64,000 nucleotides of DNA, taken from contig NZ_JAKILG010000018.1 of assembly GCF_023283765.1 (NCBI RefSeq), positions 20,140 through 84,139 of the forward strand, written 5' to 3'. Below the pieces are notes generated by a model. It saw nothing but the letters and a program-made list of their open reading frames with translations. It did not search any database and was not told the DNA's origin. Positions 44,012 to 54,715 of this stretch are shown one piece after another. Made by a program: the position numbers and the translations under genes. The stretch's first letter is position 1. The number at the start of each line of letters is the position of its first letter. The DNA is from Shewanella profunda (lineage in GTDB: Bacteria > Pseudomonadota > Gammaproteobacteria > Enterobacterales > Shewanellaceae).

Positions 44012-45199
44012 TTAATGATGTTTCATTGCTTCAAGTTTAGCTTGATAACGATATCTTTCAGTACCACTACGGCTGAGTACCATGGCTTTTTCCATATTGA
44101 GCTGAGCACGTTTTTTATCCCCTAAAGCCCAATAGGTTTGCGAGATACCGAAGAAAAACTCATGGCGATAATCGGCCCGCTCAAGCGCCCTTTGATACCA
44201 GCTCAATGCTTGGTTATATTGTTTTTCATCAAATGCTTGTTGTGCCATATCATAGTAGTAATAGGGATTACGGATACGGGAAAGTTCGAGCACTTTATGG
44301 ATTTTAGCCCATTCATCTAATCGACCTTGATCCCCTAAAATCACCGCTAGATTATAGAGTGTTGTCATATTTTGCGCATCGAACCTTAACGCGTACCGAT
44401 ATACCTGCTCAGCACGCTTCTCATCCCCTTTATGGCGATAAATAACGGCTAAGGTATTGAGCGCCGGAATAAACTGCCCCGCCTTTACACCTGCTTTTAC
44501 CAAGGCATAGGCACGATCTAAGTCACCATTGACTAGAGATTCCGCAGCCATGTTATTGTAAAACATAGTGATCAATGTTTGCCGACTGATTTGTGTCTTA
44601 GCATAGCCTCGTAGGGCACGCTCCGGCATAAAATCAACGAGAATGGCATGGGATGACATATAAACCGTATGCCTAGTACCAGAGGGCAACAAACGTAAAT
44701 TAACGTGACCATTAATTAAATAGAAATCCCCTTGCTTATCCCACATAGGCTCAATGGCGATATCTTGAAATTCGGTTTCAATATTCAAAATATCCGCTAA
44801 GGCAGAGGTCATGACAACAAGTGACATACAATTACCGGCCCTCTGGAGATAAGTTTCATATGCCACTTGCGTCAAGTTATCTTGATAACGAAAATCGCTC
44901 TCAGCCCCAGTTTGATTTGCACTGATGTACCTCGCTAACCATTCGTTTGCAGCAATAGCACTATTTAAAGATAAAGCATTTCTATCATAGGTACGTTTAA
45001 TATCACTGACGACTTCAGGGGGTAAATAGAAGATATCCTTAATTGAGGGAATGTCAGTCACAGGGGTAAAGAGTGAGTCTGCAAACAAAGACTCTACCTC
45101 ATCCGTCTTAGGCGTAGTCACAGTCGTACAGGCACATAATTGGACAAGTGCAAGGCCTAAAAAAGCAGTTAAATAGACAGCTCGGAATAGTTTCGACAT
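44012..45199 (-). CDS. Lipoprotein with transglutaminase-like core and TPR repeats
   Basis: 395 residues from MSKLFRAVYL; lipobox in VQLCAC, giving a lipid-modified Cys at about residue 23. Residues 100-190 resemble a papain/transglutaminase-like core: QRAGNCMSLVVMTSALADIL (Cys) and YLINGHVNLRL (His). From about 235 on there are at least three TPR units (e.g. LNTLAVIYRHKGDEKRAEQV, TLYNLAVILGDQGRLDEWAK, EKQYNQALSWYQRALERADY). Substrate and partner unknown. It stands alone on the minus strand. Confidence 0.82.
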   Translation of the reverse strand: MSKLFRAVYLTAFLGLALVQLCACTTVTTPKTDEVESLFADSLFTPVTDIPSIKDIFYLPPEVVSDIKRTYDRNALSLNSAIAANEWLARYISANQTGAESDFRYQDNLTQVAYETYLQRAGNCMSLVVMTSALADILNIETEFQDIAIEPMWDKQGDFYLINGHVNLRLLPSGTRHTVYMSSHAILVDFMPERALRGYAKTQISRQTLITMFYNNMAAESLVNGDLDRAYALVKAGVKAGQFIPALNTLAVIYRHKGDEKRAEQVYRYALRFDAQNMTTLYNLAVILGDQGRLDEWAKIHKVLELSRIRNPYYYYDMAQQAFDEKQYNQALSWYQRALERADYRHEFFFGISQTYWALGDKKRAQLNMEKAMVLSRSGTERYRYQAKLEAMKHH

Positions 45200-45362
45200 A
45201 CGTCCTCCCACACCATTAGCGCTTATTTGAGCTTATAACAAATGGCAGAAAAGACGTTATAAAATGGTTACAAAAAATGAATTCGGCTCAAGCCCTAAAT
45301 AAGAATACTCCCCTAATTCATTGTGAAAGATAACCATTTTTAGCATGGTGAAGTTAAAACCC

Positions 45363-45701
45363 TTATCCTCTAGGGGGATCAACTTTTATATATAATTCCC
45401 GTTGCTGATAATGATAGGGTCGATACGCGCTCTCACCACAGGAGAAATGGCGATAGGGCTTTATCACAGCAACACAGCCAATGGGCAAAGCCTCTAAGAT
45501 TTGGATCTGCTCCTGTCGACGAAGCGACTCCTGCCATTCAAAATCTTTAAGCACTTGATCGCGCACAGCAAAAGCGTCGAAAGGCTCACTCGAACGGGTA
45601 ACAACCACTTCCCCAGCCACTACAGGCATAGCCAACAATATATTAATGGCGATAAGACTTAGTAAGCCAGAACGCCGCACAGTATTTGCAATCAAGTTCA
45701 T
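45363..45701 (-). CDS. Exported hypothetical protein
   Basis: 112 residues with a clear signal peptide (GLLSLIAINILLAMPVVAG, cleavage probably after VVAG). The mature part is small, with GCVAVIKPYRHFSCGESAYR containing two Cys that may form a disulfide. No family recognised. It lies downstream of the TPR lipoprotein in map order but upstream in transcription, with a 160-base gap. Confidence 0.75.
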   Translation of the reverse strand: MNLIANTVRRSGLLSLIAINILLAMPVVAGEVVVTRSSEPFDAFAVRDQVLKDFEWQESLRRQEQIQILEALPIGCVAVIKPYRHFSCGESAYRPYHYQQRELYIKVDPPRG

Positions 45702-45784
45702 CGGTCACTCCTTAATTTGCAACAAGATGCTTTTCTTCAATTCTACATGCTAGAGCACAAGATCCACTGAGATAAACCCATAAA

Positions 45785-45809
45785 AAAGCAGAGCACTAGG
45801 CTCTGCTTT
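45785..45809 (-). terminator. amtB terminator
   Basis: On the minus strand AAAGCAGAGC - CTAGT - GCTCTGCTTT then TTTAT. It lies 47 bases after the amtB stop. Confidence 0.85.
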
Positions 45810-45855
45810 ACTATCCCTTGATCCCTACGTGGCATCAAGTCATATGCGTGAATTT

Positions 45856-47106
45856 TTAGCTGGCATTTTTGACAGTCACAAACTCAGGATAAGCATCTAT
45901 ACCGCAATCGGAAGCATCCATACCGTTATATTCTTCTTCCTCTGAGACTCGGATCCCCATGGTTACTTTGATAATAAACCACACCACAAACGAAGAGCTG
46001 AACACCCAAGCGAAGATAATCGCTGCACCAGTCAACTGTGCGGTAATGGTTGCATCTGCATTAGATAAAGGTACACATATTAGACCGAGGAAACCTGCCA
46101 CACCATGAACTGAAATAGCGCCGACTGGATCGTCAATCTTAACGCGATCTAATCCTACGATGGAGAACACCACTACACCACCGGCGATTAAACCAATTAC
46201 ACCTGCCATTAAAAATGAAGGAGATAAAGGATCTGCAGTAATTGCCACTAGACCAGCTAAAATACCGTTTAAGATCATCGTTAAGTCTGCTTTACCCCAA
46301 ATCATTTTACATACAATAAGGGCAGAGATGGCACCAAAGGCCGCAGCAGTGTTGGTATTCATAAACACTTTTGCCACTGAACTTGCATTCTCGGCATCAG
46401 ATACCATTAGCTGAGATCCGCCGTTAAACCCAAACCAGCCCATCCACAGAATAAACATACCTAAGGTTGCCATAGGTAAGTTAGAGCCAGGAATAGGATT
46501 GACTTGACCGTTAGGGCCGTATTTACCTTTACGAGCACCGAGTAATAACACCCCTGCAATCGCCGCCGCAGCGCCTGTCATGTGCACGATACCGCTACCA
46601 GCAAAGTCAACAAAACCTAATTTGGCAATAAATCCTTGGCCCCACGTCCAATAACCTTCAATTGGGTAAATCACCCCTGTCATAACGACGGCGAAGCAAA
46701 GAAACGCCCATAGCTTCATTCGTTCAGCCACAGCGCCTGAGACAATTGACATCGCCGTTGCCACAAACACGACTTGGAAGAAGAAGTCAGACTCCAGTGC
46801 ATGGCTCGCATCCGCAGATTGCGAACCAATTAAAGTACCAATCGATGGTATCCAGCCGCCCTCGGTATTATCGACATACATAATGTTGTAGCCGACTAAC
46901 AGGTACATCACGCAGGCAATTGCATAAAGGACCACGTTTTTAGTTAAAATTTCAGTGGTATTTTTTGAGCGTACTAAGCCCGCCTCTAGCATGGCAAAAC
47001 CCGCTGCCATCCACATAACAAGGGCGCCAGAAATCAAAAAATAAAAGGTATCAAGTGCAAAGCGTAGTTCTGTGACTGTAACGCCTAATTTTGTTAATTC
47101 TTCCAT
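45856..47106 (-). CDS. amtB: Ammonium transporter
   Basis: 416 residues from MEELTKLGVTVTELRFALDT; the 19-residue extension is unneeded. Eleven hydrophobic segments. Conserved Amt segments are AGSGIVHMTGAAAAIAGVLL (twin His lining the pore), ILWMGWFGFNGGSQL and ISVHGVAGFLGLICVP. It conducts NH3/NH4+ across the inner membrane and is gated by GlnK. It is the second gene of glnK-amtB (10-base gap). Confidence 0.95.
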   Translation of the reverse strand: MEELTKLGVTVTELRFALDTFYFLISGALVMWMAAGFAMLEAGLVRSKNTTEILTKNVVLYAIACVMYLLVGYNIMYVDNTEGGWIPSIGTLIGSQSADASHALESDFFFQVVFVATAMSIVSGAVAERMKLWAFLCFAVVMTGVIYPIEGYWTWGQGFIAKLGFVDFAGSGIVHMTGAAAAIAGVLLLGARKGKYGPNGQVNPIPGSNLPMATLGMFILWMGWFGFNGGSQLMVSDAENASSVAKVFMNTNTAAAFGAISALIVCKMIWGKADLTMILNGILAGLVAITADPLSPSFLMAGVIGLIAGGVVVFSIVGLDRVKIDDPVGAISVHGVAGFLGLICVPLSNADATITAQLTGAAIIFAWVFSSSFVVWFIIKVTMGIRVSEEEEYNGMDASDCGIDAYPEFVTVKNAS

Positions 47107-47116
47107 TATCAGCCCC

Positions 47117-47455
47117 TTATAGCGCTTCAGTGTCGAGTTCACCCGTACGAATACGGATTGCATGTTCTAGGTCGACGACGAAGATTTTACCGTCGCCAAT
47201 TTTTCCCGTATGAGCCGCAGTGGTAATGGCTTCAATCAGCATGTCGAGATTTTCAGCCTTAGTGGCAATTTCTAGTTTTACTTTCGGTAAAAAATCCACT
47301 TGATATTCAGCACCACGGTACAGCTCTGTGTGCCCTTTCTGACGGCCAAAACCTTTAACTTCGGTCACCGTCATACCTTCAATACCAATTGCGGCGATAG
47401 CTTCACGGACATCATCCAACTTAAATGGCTTGATGATAGCGCTGACTAGTTTCAT
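47117..47455 (-). CDS. glnK: Nitrogen regulatory protein P-II (GlnK)
   Basis: 112 residues from MKLVSAIIKPFKLDDVREAI. The uridylylation site Tyr51 is in the signature YRGAEY. The ATP/2-oxoglutarate-binding B and C loops include TGKIGDGKIFVVDLE. Directly upstream of amtB, so GlnK and not GlnB. It blocks AmtB when nitrogen is plentiful. Two NtrC-type sites lie about 130-170 bases upstream. Confidence 0.93.
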   Translation of the reverse strand: MKLVSAIIKPFKLDDVREAIAAIGIEGMTVTEVKGFGRQKGHTELYRGAEYQVDFLPKVKLEIATKAENLDMLIEAITTAAHTGKIGDGKIFVVDLEHAIRIRTGELDTEAL

Positions 47456-47505
47456 CCTGACCTCCAAAAAAACACGATTGTTATTAACTTGTATCAGAGG
47501 TAATT

Positions 47506-47522
47506 CAATCATCAGGCCAACA
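47506..47522 (-). promoter_or_regulatory. Possible sigma-54 promoter of glnK-amtB
   Basis: On the minus strand TTGGCCT-GATGA-TTGAA is spaced like TTGGCAC-N5-TTGCT; GG and TTG match but the -12 GC is GA, so the call is weak. It lies about 50 bases upstream of glnK and downstream of the NtrC-like sites. Confidence 0.35.
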
Positions 47523-47583
47523 ATTTAACATTATGATTTAAAATGTTTTTACGATAAACACGCCTAAAATCTCGATTAAAAAC

Positions 47584-47628
47584 GCACCATATTTGTGCAT
47601 AACACTGGGTAACGCACTCTTTTAGTGA
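47584..47628. promoter_or_regulatory. Tandem NtrC-type binding sites upstream of glnK
   Basis: GCAC-CATATTT-GTGC (47584-47598) matches the NtrC core GCAC-N7-GTGC exactly; GCAC-TCTTTTA-GTGA (47614-47628) is a one-mismatch copy. Their centres are 30 bases apart, about three helical turns, as expected for a cooperative enhancer. Confidence 0.6.
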
Positions 47629-47752
47629 TCTGTTTAAGTGCAGAGCTATTCGACCTTATGCCTATTGGTAATAGGGGGTAATTAGGGTTTACTGATACCG
47701 TGTAAAATAAAAGCAGATATCGCAACAGACTAAAACGCAGAAGGAAGGCACG

Positions 47753-48295
47753 ATGTTAAAACCCGAAGAATGTGTTCTTGTTATCGTCGATGTACAGGGA
47801 AAGCTCGCTCAGATTATGGAGGGCAGTGAAAAACTCCACCAACAACTCCAAACCCTAATCCAAGGTGCACAACTGTTTGAAATTCCCATTTTATGGCTAG
47901 AACAACTCCCTGATAAACTCGGTACAACCAGTCCAGAGCTACAGACATTACTTGATAAAACGAGCGTCCCGATTGCAAAGGTGCATTTTAGCGGCTGGCA
48001 CTGCGATGAGTTTAAGCAAGCATTAATTCACACCCATCGTAAACAAATCATATTGGCAGGGATTGAAACCCATGTATGTGTTTACCAAACCTGCGGTGAT
48101 TTATTAGCTAACCAATATTCGGTGCATCTAGTGGCGGATGCAGTCTCATCCCGTAATCAGACTAACAAGCAACTAGGTATACAGATGATGATCACCAGAG
48201 GAGCCCTATTAACCAATGTGGAATCACTGCTATTTGAGTTACAACATCAAGCACAAGGCGAACGCTTTAAGACACTATTAAAACTGATTAAATAA
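47753..48295 (+). CDS. Isochorismatase-family hydrolase
   Basis: 180 residues. Catalytic triad positions of the family can be seen: CVLVIVDVQGKLAQIM (Asp), a middle KVHFSGWHCDEF Lys, and the nucleophile Cys in ILAGIETHVCVYQTCGDLL. Close to the YcaC/hydrolase subgroup. Substrate unknown. Monocistronic, divergent from glnK. Confidence 0.88.
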   Translation: MLKPEECVLVIVDVQGKLAQIMEGSEKLHQQLQTLIQGAQLFEIPILWLEQLPDKLGTTSPELQTLLDKTSVPIAKVHFSGWHCDEFKQALIHTHRKQIILAGIETHVCVYQTCGDLLANQYSVHLVADAVSSRNQTNKQLGIQMMITRGALLTNVESLLFELQHQAQGERFKTLLKLIK

Positions 48296-48459
48296 GAAGG
48301 CAGAACCGTCTAACACGGCATAATTGATTGGATTGCATAAGTCACTTTTCCATAGTCGCTGTTGCAGTACTTGATCCCTTCTCATTACCCTTCACATCCA
48401 CCAGGCAGTATGTGATAAAATCAGCGCCTGTTTAATGTTTACATCAACAAGGTAATGCA

Positions 48460-48711
48460 ATGAATCCCATTATTGCCATCTTAAAAGAACACAATATCAG
48501 CGACGCCAAAATTAATGAGCTATTCCAGACCTTAACGGAAAATCCGTTTGCCGCCATGGCAACCATTGGTCAGTTGGGGATCCCACCAGAAAAATTACAA
48601 CAACTTATGGCGCTCGTAATGCAAAAACCGGCCTTGATCAAAGAAGCCGTTCTTGAACTCGGTTTGGATTTCTCAAAAGTAGAAGCCGCAAAGGCACAAC
48701 TGCAAAAATAA
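48460..48711 (+). CDS. DUF2999 family protein
   Basis: 83 residues, all helical: MNPIIAILKEHNISDAKINE then TENPFAAMATIGQLGIPPEK and IKEAVLELGLDFSKVEAAKA. This matches my memory of DUF2999, a small family in Shewanella and Vibrio. Function unknown. Confidence 0.8.
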   Translation: MNPIIAILKEHNISDAKINELFQTLTENPFAAMATIGQLGIPPEKLQQLMALVMQKPALIKEAVLELGLDFSKVEAAKAQLQK

Positions 48712-48855
48712 GCTCATACTTTTCAAGTTTGTAGCAATCATGCCGCTAGGGGAATGCGCGTAACTCAGCTCCCCTAGCGAATGTTAAAACCACTAAATCT
48801 CAAAGCAACTAAACCCCAAAGCAATTGACGCTCAAAATGATCAGTACCAAGTGAA

Positions 48856-49242
48856 CTAACTTTTTTGCGCCTGCCACTCCTCAATCGCCTCTTTTGCCGC
48901 TCGAAAAGCTTCAATCCCCGCAGGCATACCGCAGTAAACGGTGCAATGCAGTAAGACCTCTTGGATCTCTTCCACTGAGCAGCCATTGTTTAACGCGCCT
49001 CGCACATGACCTTTCAACTCAGTCGGAGCCTTTAATGCAGCCAGCGTTGCTATGGTAATCAAACTGCGCGTTTGCCTTGAAATGGCATCACGCACCCAAA
49101 CCTCACCCCAACAATTGGCCGTAACTAAATCTTGCAGCGGTTGCGTAAAATCCGTCGCACTATTGAGCGCCTTATCCACAAAACTATCGCCCATCACAGC
49201 ACGGCGCACCTCAAGCCCTTTTTCGTATTGCTCATCGTTCAT
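48856..49242 (-). CDS. Carboxymuconolactone decarboxylase family protein
   Basis: 128 residues. Conserved CMD segments: GEVWVRDAISRQTRSLITIA, HVRGALNNGCSVEEIQEVLL and HCTVYCGMPAGIEAFRAAKE. Similar to PcaC (4-carboxymuconolactone decarboxylase), but no other pca genes are nearby, so the natural substrate is uncertain. Confidence 0.85.
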   Translation of the reverse strand: MNDEQYEKGLEVRRAVMGDSFVDKALNSATDFTQPLQDLVTANCWGEVWVRDAISRQTRSLITIATLAALKAPTELKGHVRGALNNGCSVEEIQEVLLHCTVYCGMPAGIEAFRAAKEAIEEWQAQKS

Positions 49243-49374
49243 CTAACAATCCTTTTTTGACATGCTGAGATAAGGTTAACTGACTCATACCAACACACTG
49301 GCCTAAGTGATATATGACTACCAGCGGGAATCATTTTCACAGGGCTATATTACCGCGGCCGAGTGCCGTATCGG

Positions 49375-49797
49375 CTATTGCGCATTTTGGTCAAATGTCC
49401 ACACATACTCTTCCTGTTTGGGATAGACAACCTGCCAAAATGACTGATATATGGTATTCCCATTCAGTGGAACCCATACCTTTCTATCCATTTGAAAATA
49501 CAAGGTATAAGCAATGCGGTGAGCCTTAGCGTTGCTTCCAACAAGACCGCATCCCCAGCTATTCTCGTTAATATCAAAGCCAGTGTAGCGTTTGTTCCAA
49601 CTCTGAATATCGGTAGTTAAGGTTGGAAGTTCTTTCTCTAAAAAGACAGATTGAGATCCATAGGCGGAGTCTATCGCTTGGTCAAATACCTGTGTCAGTT
49701 CTTCCGACTGCAACTCAGAAAAACTATCCGCTGCCTGACTGCTCATCGCGCCGCCAAATAAACAGCAAGCAATAGCGACTCTAATGACTCTTTTCAT
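49375..49797 (-). CDS. Exported hypothetical protein
   Basis: 140 residues from the Met at 49797 with a signal peptide (VIRVAIACCLFGGAMSSQAA). The longer frame to 49893 would put the signal inside the protein. The mature part has FDQAIDSAYGSQSVFLEKEL and a Cys in WGCGLVGSNAKAHRIAYTLY; the C-terminus is QEEYVWTFDQNAQ. No family recognised. Confidence 0.72.
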   Translation of the reverse strand: MKRVIRVAIACCLFGGAMSSQAADSFSELQSEELTQVFDQAIDSAYGSQSVFLEKELPTLTTDIQSWNKRYTGFDINENSWGCGLVGSNAKAHRIAYTLYFQMDRKVWVPLNGNTIYQSFWQVVYPKQEEYVWTFDQNAQ

Positions 49798-49943
49798 ATG
49801 GACTATCTGCCTAGCCAAGTTATTAATGGAGAATATAACAAAGTTATCATCCCTGATATTAGTTATCAGATAAATTAGCAAGTTAGCTAGCACTGAGATC
49901 CATCAAGTAAATTTGTGGCCTATAATGGTCGAGGTAAATTAAC

Positions 49944-50105
49944 GTCGTGAGGCTTCACCCACACCTGACCAAGGAAGACTGCTCGTCCTATCAAAAACGT
50001 CCATGTTAAATAGCCAGCTCGATATCCCTATCTCGCGCTCAAAGCGGCCGCTGGCCTTCGCCCTTGGAGCCTCCAAGACGCCCCTAGCGAAGTTACATAC
50101 ATTAG
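49944..50105. repeat. Left copy of a structured intergenic repeat (inverted relative to 52387-52484)
   Basis: A 49-base block (49944-49992, GTCGTGAGGCTTCACCC...) and a 35-base block (50071-50105, CTCCAAGACGCCCCTAGCGA...) are near-identical to the reverse complement of 52433-52482 and 52387-52421. Between them here is an extra stretch of about 78 bases. Confidence 0.75.
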
Positions 50106-50288
50106 AGACGGGTCTCATACTCCAATAAAAATAGTTATGTCTTTAGTTTATGAAGGTGACTAAGTTCATATAAAAGGCTCTCCGATTATGCAAAATAAAA
50201 ATTTCGATGCATATTAAGTTTTGTACCAACATCACTTGCCTCTGGGTTAAGGCATTCATAGGACAAAGGACAACAAGAAGGAATTGCG

Positions 50289-51074
50289 ATGTTTTTAAAT
50301 GCACTAAAACAATGTGATAATGAAATAGCTCGTCTTAGATGTTGCGGTGATCGCTCACCATGTAATTGTGTAGAGTCACTTACGGATGACTACCGTCAGC
50401 GAAAAGATAGCTATAATTGTCAAAAGAAAATGGATACTTATGCTATAAAATATGGACCAAGCTACATTAGTGAAATATATCACTACTTAGAGACATCTCA
50501 GCTTATTAACAGGTTTAAAAATTCAACTTTAAATGTTATTTCTCTAGGTTGTGGATTTGCTCCAGATTATTATGCGCTTTCTAAATACAATGACGACAAA
50601 AAATTAAATATCGATATAAATTATACTGGATTTGATCTCAGCTCTGCTTGGAGCACAGCACGACCTAACGCACAGAACTGTACCTTTAAAAAAGCTGATT
50701 TAACAAAAGATTTCAGTTTGAAAAGTGCTCATATTGTGTTTGTATGTAAGAGCTTTTCGACAATGTTCAGAAATGATCATGGCGATGCTTTCTTAAGTCA
50801 ATTAGTATCAGCTATTAAAAATAGCTTAGCCAAAGATTCAATTATTGTATTTATTGACGTTAACCTGAATGACTTTGGAAGAGATAACTTCCATAACAAG
50901 ATCTCCCCTATTGTAAGCTCAAGTAAACAATATTTCTTCAGCGGAAGTACCTATACTAAGCCAAATTGGATAGAGATACAGTCAACAAATATTGTCTATG
51001 ATATAGACCAAGATTTTTCAGTTGATAGTATCAATCATACAAACAAAACTATCGTGTTCGAATACAGGAAATAA
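50289..51074 (+). CDS. SAM-dependent methyltransferase-like protein
   Basis: 261 residues. A Cys-rich N-terminal part (RLRCCGDRSPCNCVESLTDD) precedes a methyltransferase-like domain with motif I NVISLGCGFAPDYYALSKYN (about residues 82-101), TGFDLSS (acidic loop) and a predicted VFVCKSFSTMF strand. AT-rich. Coupled to the DUF1848 gene (2-base gap), forming a two-gene unit between inverted repeats. Substrate unknown. Confidence 0.6.
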   Translation: MFLNALKQCDNEIARLRCCGDRSPCNCVESLTDDYRQRKDSYNCQKKMDTYAIKYGPSYISEIYHYLETSQLINRFKNSTLNVISLGCGFAPDYYALSKYNDDKKLNIDINYTGFDLSSAWSTARPNAQNCTFKKADLTKDFSLKSAHIVFVCKSFSTMFRNDHGDAFLSQLVSAIKNSLAKDSIIVFIDVNLNDFGRDNFHNKISPIVSSSKQYFFSGSTYTKPNWIEIQSTNIVYDIDQDFSVDSINHTNKTIVFEYRK

Positions 51075-51076
51075 AA

Positions 51077-52024
51077 TTGATCATCAGTGCTAGTAGAAGG
51101 ACCGACATTCCAGCCTTTTATACCCCTTGGTTTATGAACCGAGTCAGAGAAGGGTTCTTGCTTACAAGGAACCCCTTTAATGCTCATCAGATCAAACGAA
51201 TTTCTTTAAGCCCCAATGATGTCGATCTTTTTGTGTTCTGGACAAGAAATCCTCATATGCTAATGCGCCACCTCCCAGAACTCAATCAACGAGGCTATCA
51301 ATACTATTTCCAATATACAATCACGGGGTATCCTAAGGCCCTGGAAAGCAATGTTCCAAACCCAAATAAAGCAATTAGGACATTTAAAGAACTCAGCGAC
51401 CAACTAGGAGCAGATAAGGTCATCTGGCGGTATGATCCTATCTTATTGTGCAACATAGTTGACATCAATGAACATAAGCGTCTCTTTCATAAAATCGCAC
51501 ATTTACTTACCGGAAAAACAAAAAAAGTAGTCATAAGTTTCGCAGATTTATATGAGAAGACCGATAGAAATCTTAATAAAATCGAAGCATTAAACTATAC
51601 CGATATTATTAAGCAACCTGACACTTTGTTAGAACTGGTTCACTATATGCATCAAGTTGCTTCATCAGTCGATATGGAGATAGAAAGCTGTGCAGAAGAA
51701 GTCGATGTATCCCAAGCTGGTGTCCAACATGGAAAGTGCATTGATGATCAGTTGATTAAAAATGTTTTTGGAATTCATCTTGATGCCCAAAAAGATTCAG
51801 GACAACGAGAAGCGTGTGGATGTATCAAAAGTATTGATATTGGCTCATATAATACATGCCTACATGGTTGCTCATATTGCTATGCAACATATAGCCAAAA
51901 CTCTGTTCAGAAAAATAAACAAAAGCATGACAGTAAAAGTCCCTTTCTTATCGGTGGGATAGAAGGCATCGACCCTCACCTACTTATCCCAGAAGAACAA
52001 ATAATACAAGGGAACTTATTTTAG
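51077..52024 (+). CDS. DUF1848 family protein (radical-SAM-like Cys cluster)
   Basis: 315 residues with a TTG start. N-terminus IISASRRTDIPAFYTPWFMN and FVFWTRNPHMLMRHL are hallmarks of DUF1848. The Cys cluster CGCIKSIDIGSYNTCLHGCS then YCYATY gives C-x(n)-C-x3-C-x2-C spacing as in radical-SAM-like Fe-S proteins, near the C-terminus. The reaction is unknown. Cotranscribed with the methyltransferase-like gene just upstream. Confidence 0.82.
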   Translation: MIISASRRTDIPAFYTPWFMNRVREGFLLTRNPFNAHQIKRISLSPNDVDLFVFWTRNPHMLMRHLPELNQRGYQYYFQYTITGYPKALESNVPNPNKAIRTFKELSDQLGADKVIWRYDPILLCNIVDINEHKRLFHKIAHLLTGKTKKVVISFADLYEKTDRNLNKIEALNYTDIIKQPDTLLELVHYMHQVASSVDMEIESCAEEVDVSQAGVQHGKCIDDQLIKNVFGIHLDAQKDSGQREACGCIKSIDIGSYNTCLHGCSYCYATYSQNSVQKNKQKHDSKSPFLIGGIEGIDPHLLIPEEQIIQGNLF

Positions 52025-52199
52025 GTTTCGATTCTTTTCCAAGTGTAAGTTCACAATTCTCTCGCATCTTCCAGTGTTGTATCAATATATTCAGCTTTTG
52101 AGTTTAATAAGCCATCCATTGTTAAATTTTTCTAAAAGTACAACGGTGGAATATACATATTTTTCAAGTAAATCGCAGGTAACACCAATCTGGCAGGAG

Positions 52200-52484
52200 T
52201 TCACTATCCCCTAGGAGTTGCAGCCTGCACCGAGACTACAGAAGTTCACCCTCCCCTGCGAAGTTGCCGCGGGGCGTTGGAATAAATTGCGTGAGTCCGG
52301 ACATGGATGTCCGGCTAGCTTTCGTAGGTACAGGGACGTTGCCTTCGGAAGCGATAGCAATTTATCCATAAGACCAAGGCCAGTACCTAATGCATGTAAC
52401 TTCGCTAGGGGCGTCTTGGAGAATCCAAGGAGGATAGGACGAGCAGTCCTCCTTGGTCGGGTGTGGGGTGAAGCCCCACGACTT
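52200..52484. repeat. Right copy of the structured intergenic repeat
   Basis: The part 52387-52484 is the reverse complement of the element at 49944-50105 (its two blocks lie only about 11 bases apart here). The remainder is rich in nested stems: CCGGACAT-GG-ATGTCCGG (52297-52314), GGAATAAATTGC (52279-52290) pairing with GCAATTTATCC (52357-52367), and GCGAAGTTGC with GTAACTTCGC. It could be an RNA-like or MITE-like element. The gap 52025-52726 contains no gene. Confidence 0.7.
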
Positions 52485-52511
52485 TAAACCTTTGTCGCCA
52501 GACAAAAAAAC

Positions 52512-52545
52512 AAAACCCCGACTCAGTTACCCGAGTCGGGGTTTT
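52512..52545. terminator. Bidirectional terminator near groEL
   Basis: AAAACCCCGACTC - AGTTACCC - GAGTCGGGGTTTT, a 13-bp stem with A and T runs on both sides. Confidence 0.85.
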
Positions 52546-52600
52546 CATTTTTCTCTTACAAGAATTTAGGTTTAAGCGATTAAGCTAAAGACCACAGATG

Positions 52601-52726
52601 TTTTTGCTAATTTTGCGCTGGATAAATCGTGTTAGTACAAGGCGCTGTGAGCGTAGCATACGTTGTTTGTATGTGAGCGAGCAGCAACACCGTAATCACC
52701 GATTTAAACCAGCAAAAAAGCAAAAA

Positions 52727-52728
<2 letters not shown>
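52601..52728. repeat. Long imperfect palindrome just downstream of groEL
   Basis: The arm TTTTTGCTAATTTTGCGCTG and on to ATAAATCG (52601-52629) is complementary to the arm ending at 52728 (reverse complement TTTTTGCTTTTTTGCTGG... TTTAAATCG). The inside contains TGTGAGCGTAGCATACG and GTATGTGAGCGAGCAGC. It abuts the groEL stop, so it will be in the 3' end of the groESL transcript. Confidence 0.55.
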
Positions 52729-54379
<1,651 letters not shown>

Positions 54380-54424
54380 TTAAATTTTTAATGATTAATT
54401 GGAATGTCGAATTGATGCTGAGGA

Positions 54425-54715
54425 TTAACCTACTACTGCCATCAGGTCAGCTTCGGACAGGATCAAGACTTCTTGACCGTCGATTTTTTCTTTTTTCACG
54501 CCGTAACCTTCGTTGAAGATCACTACGTCACCCACTTTAACATCCAGTGGTTTAACTGTGCCGTTTTCTAAGATACGGCCATTGCCCACAGCAAGGATTT
54601 CACCGCGAGTTGATTTTTCAGCGGCGCTGCCGGTTAGCACTATGCCACCCGCTGAGGTTGATTCAACTTCAAGACGCTTAACGATTACGCGGTCATGTAA
54701 TGGACGAATATTCAT
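54425..54715 (-). CDS. groES: Co-chaperonin GroES
   Basis: 96 residues: [20 protein letters not shown], the mobile loop [20 protein letters not shown] and roof [20 protein letters not shown]. It caps GroEL. First gene of the operon; the gap to groEL is 57 bases. Confidence 0.98.
   Translation of the reverse strand: MNIRPLHDRVIVKRLEVESTSAGGIVLTGSAAEKSTRGEILAVGNGRILENGTVKPLDVKVGDVVIFNEGYGVKKEKIDGQEVLILSEADLMAVVG

Noticed and set aside
52218..52487. Plus-strand frame of 89 codons in the repeat region
   Set aside because: Lies entirely within the structured repeat and has no ribosome site.
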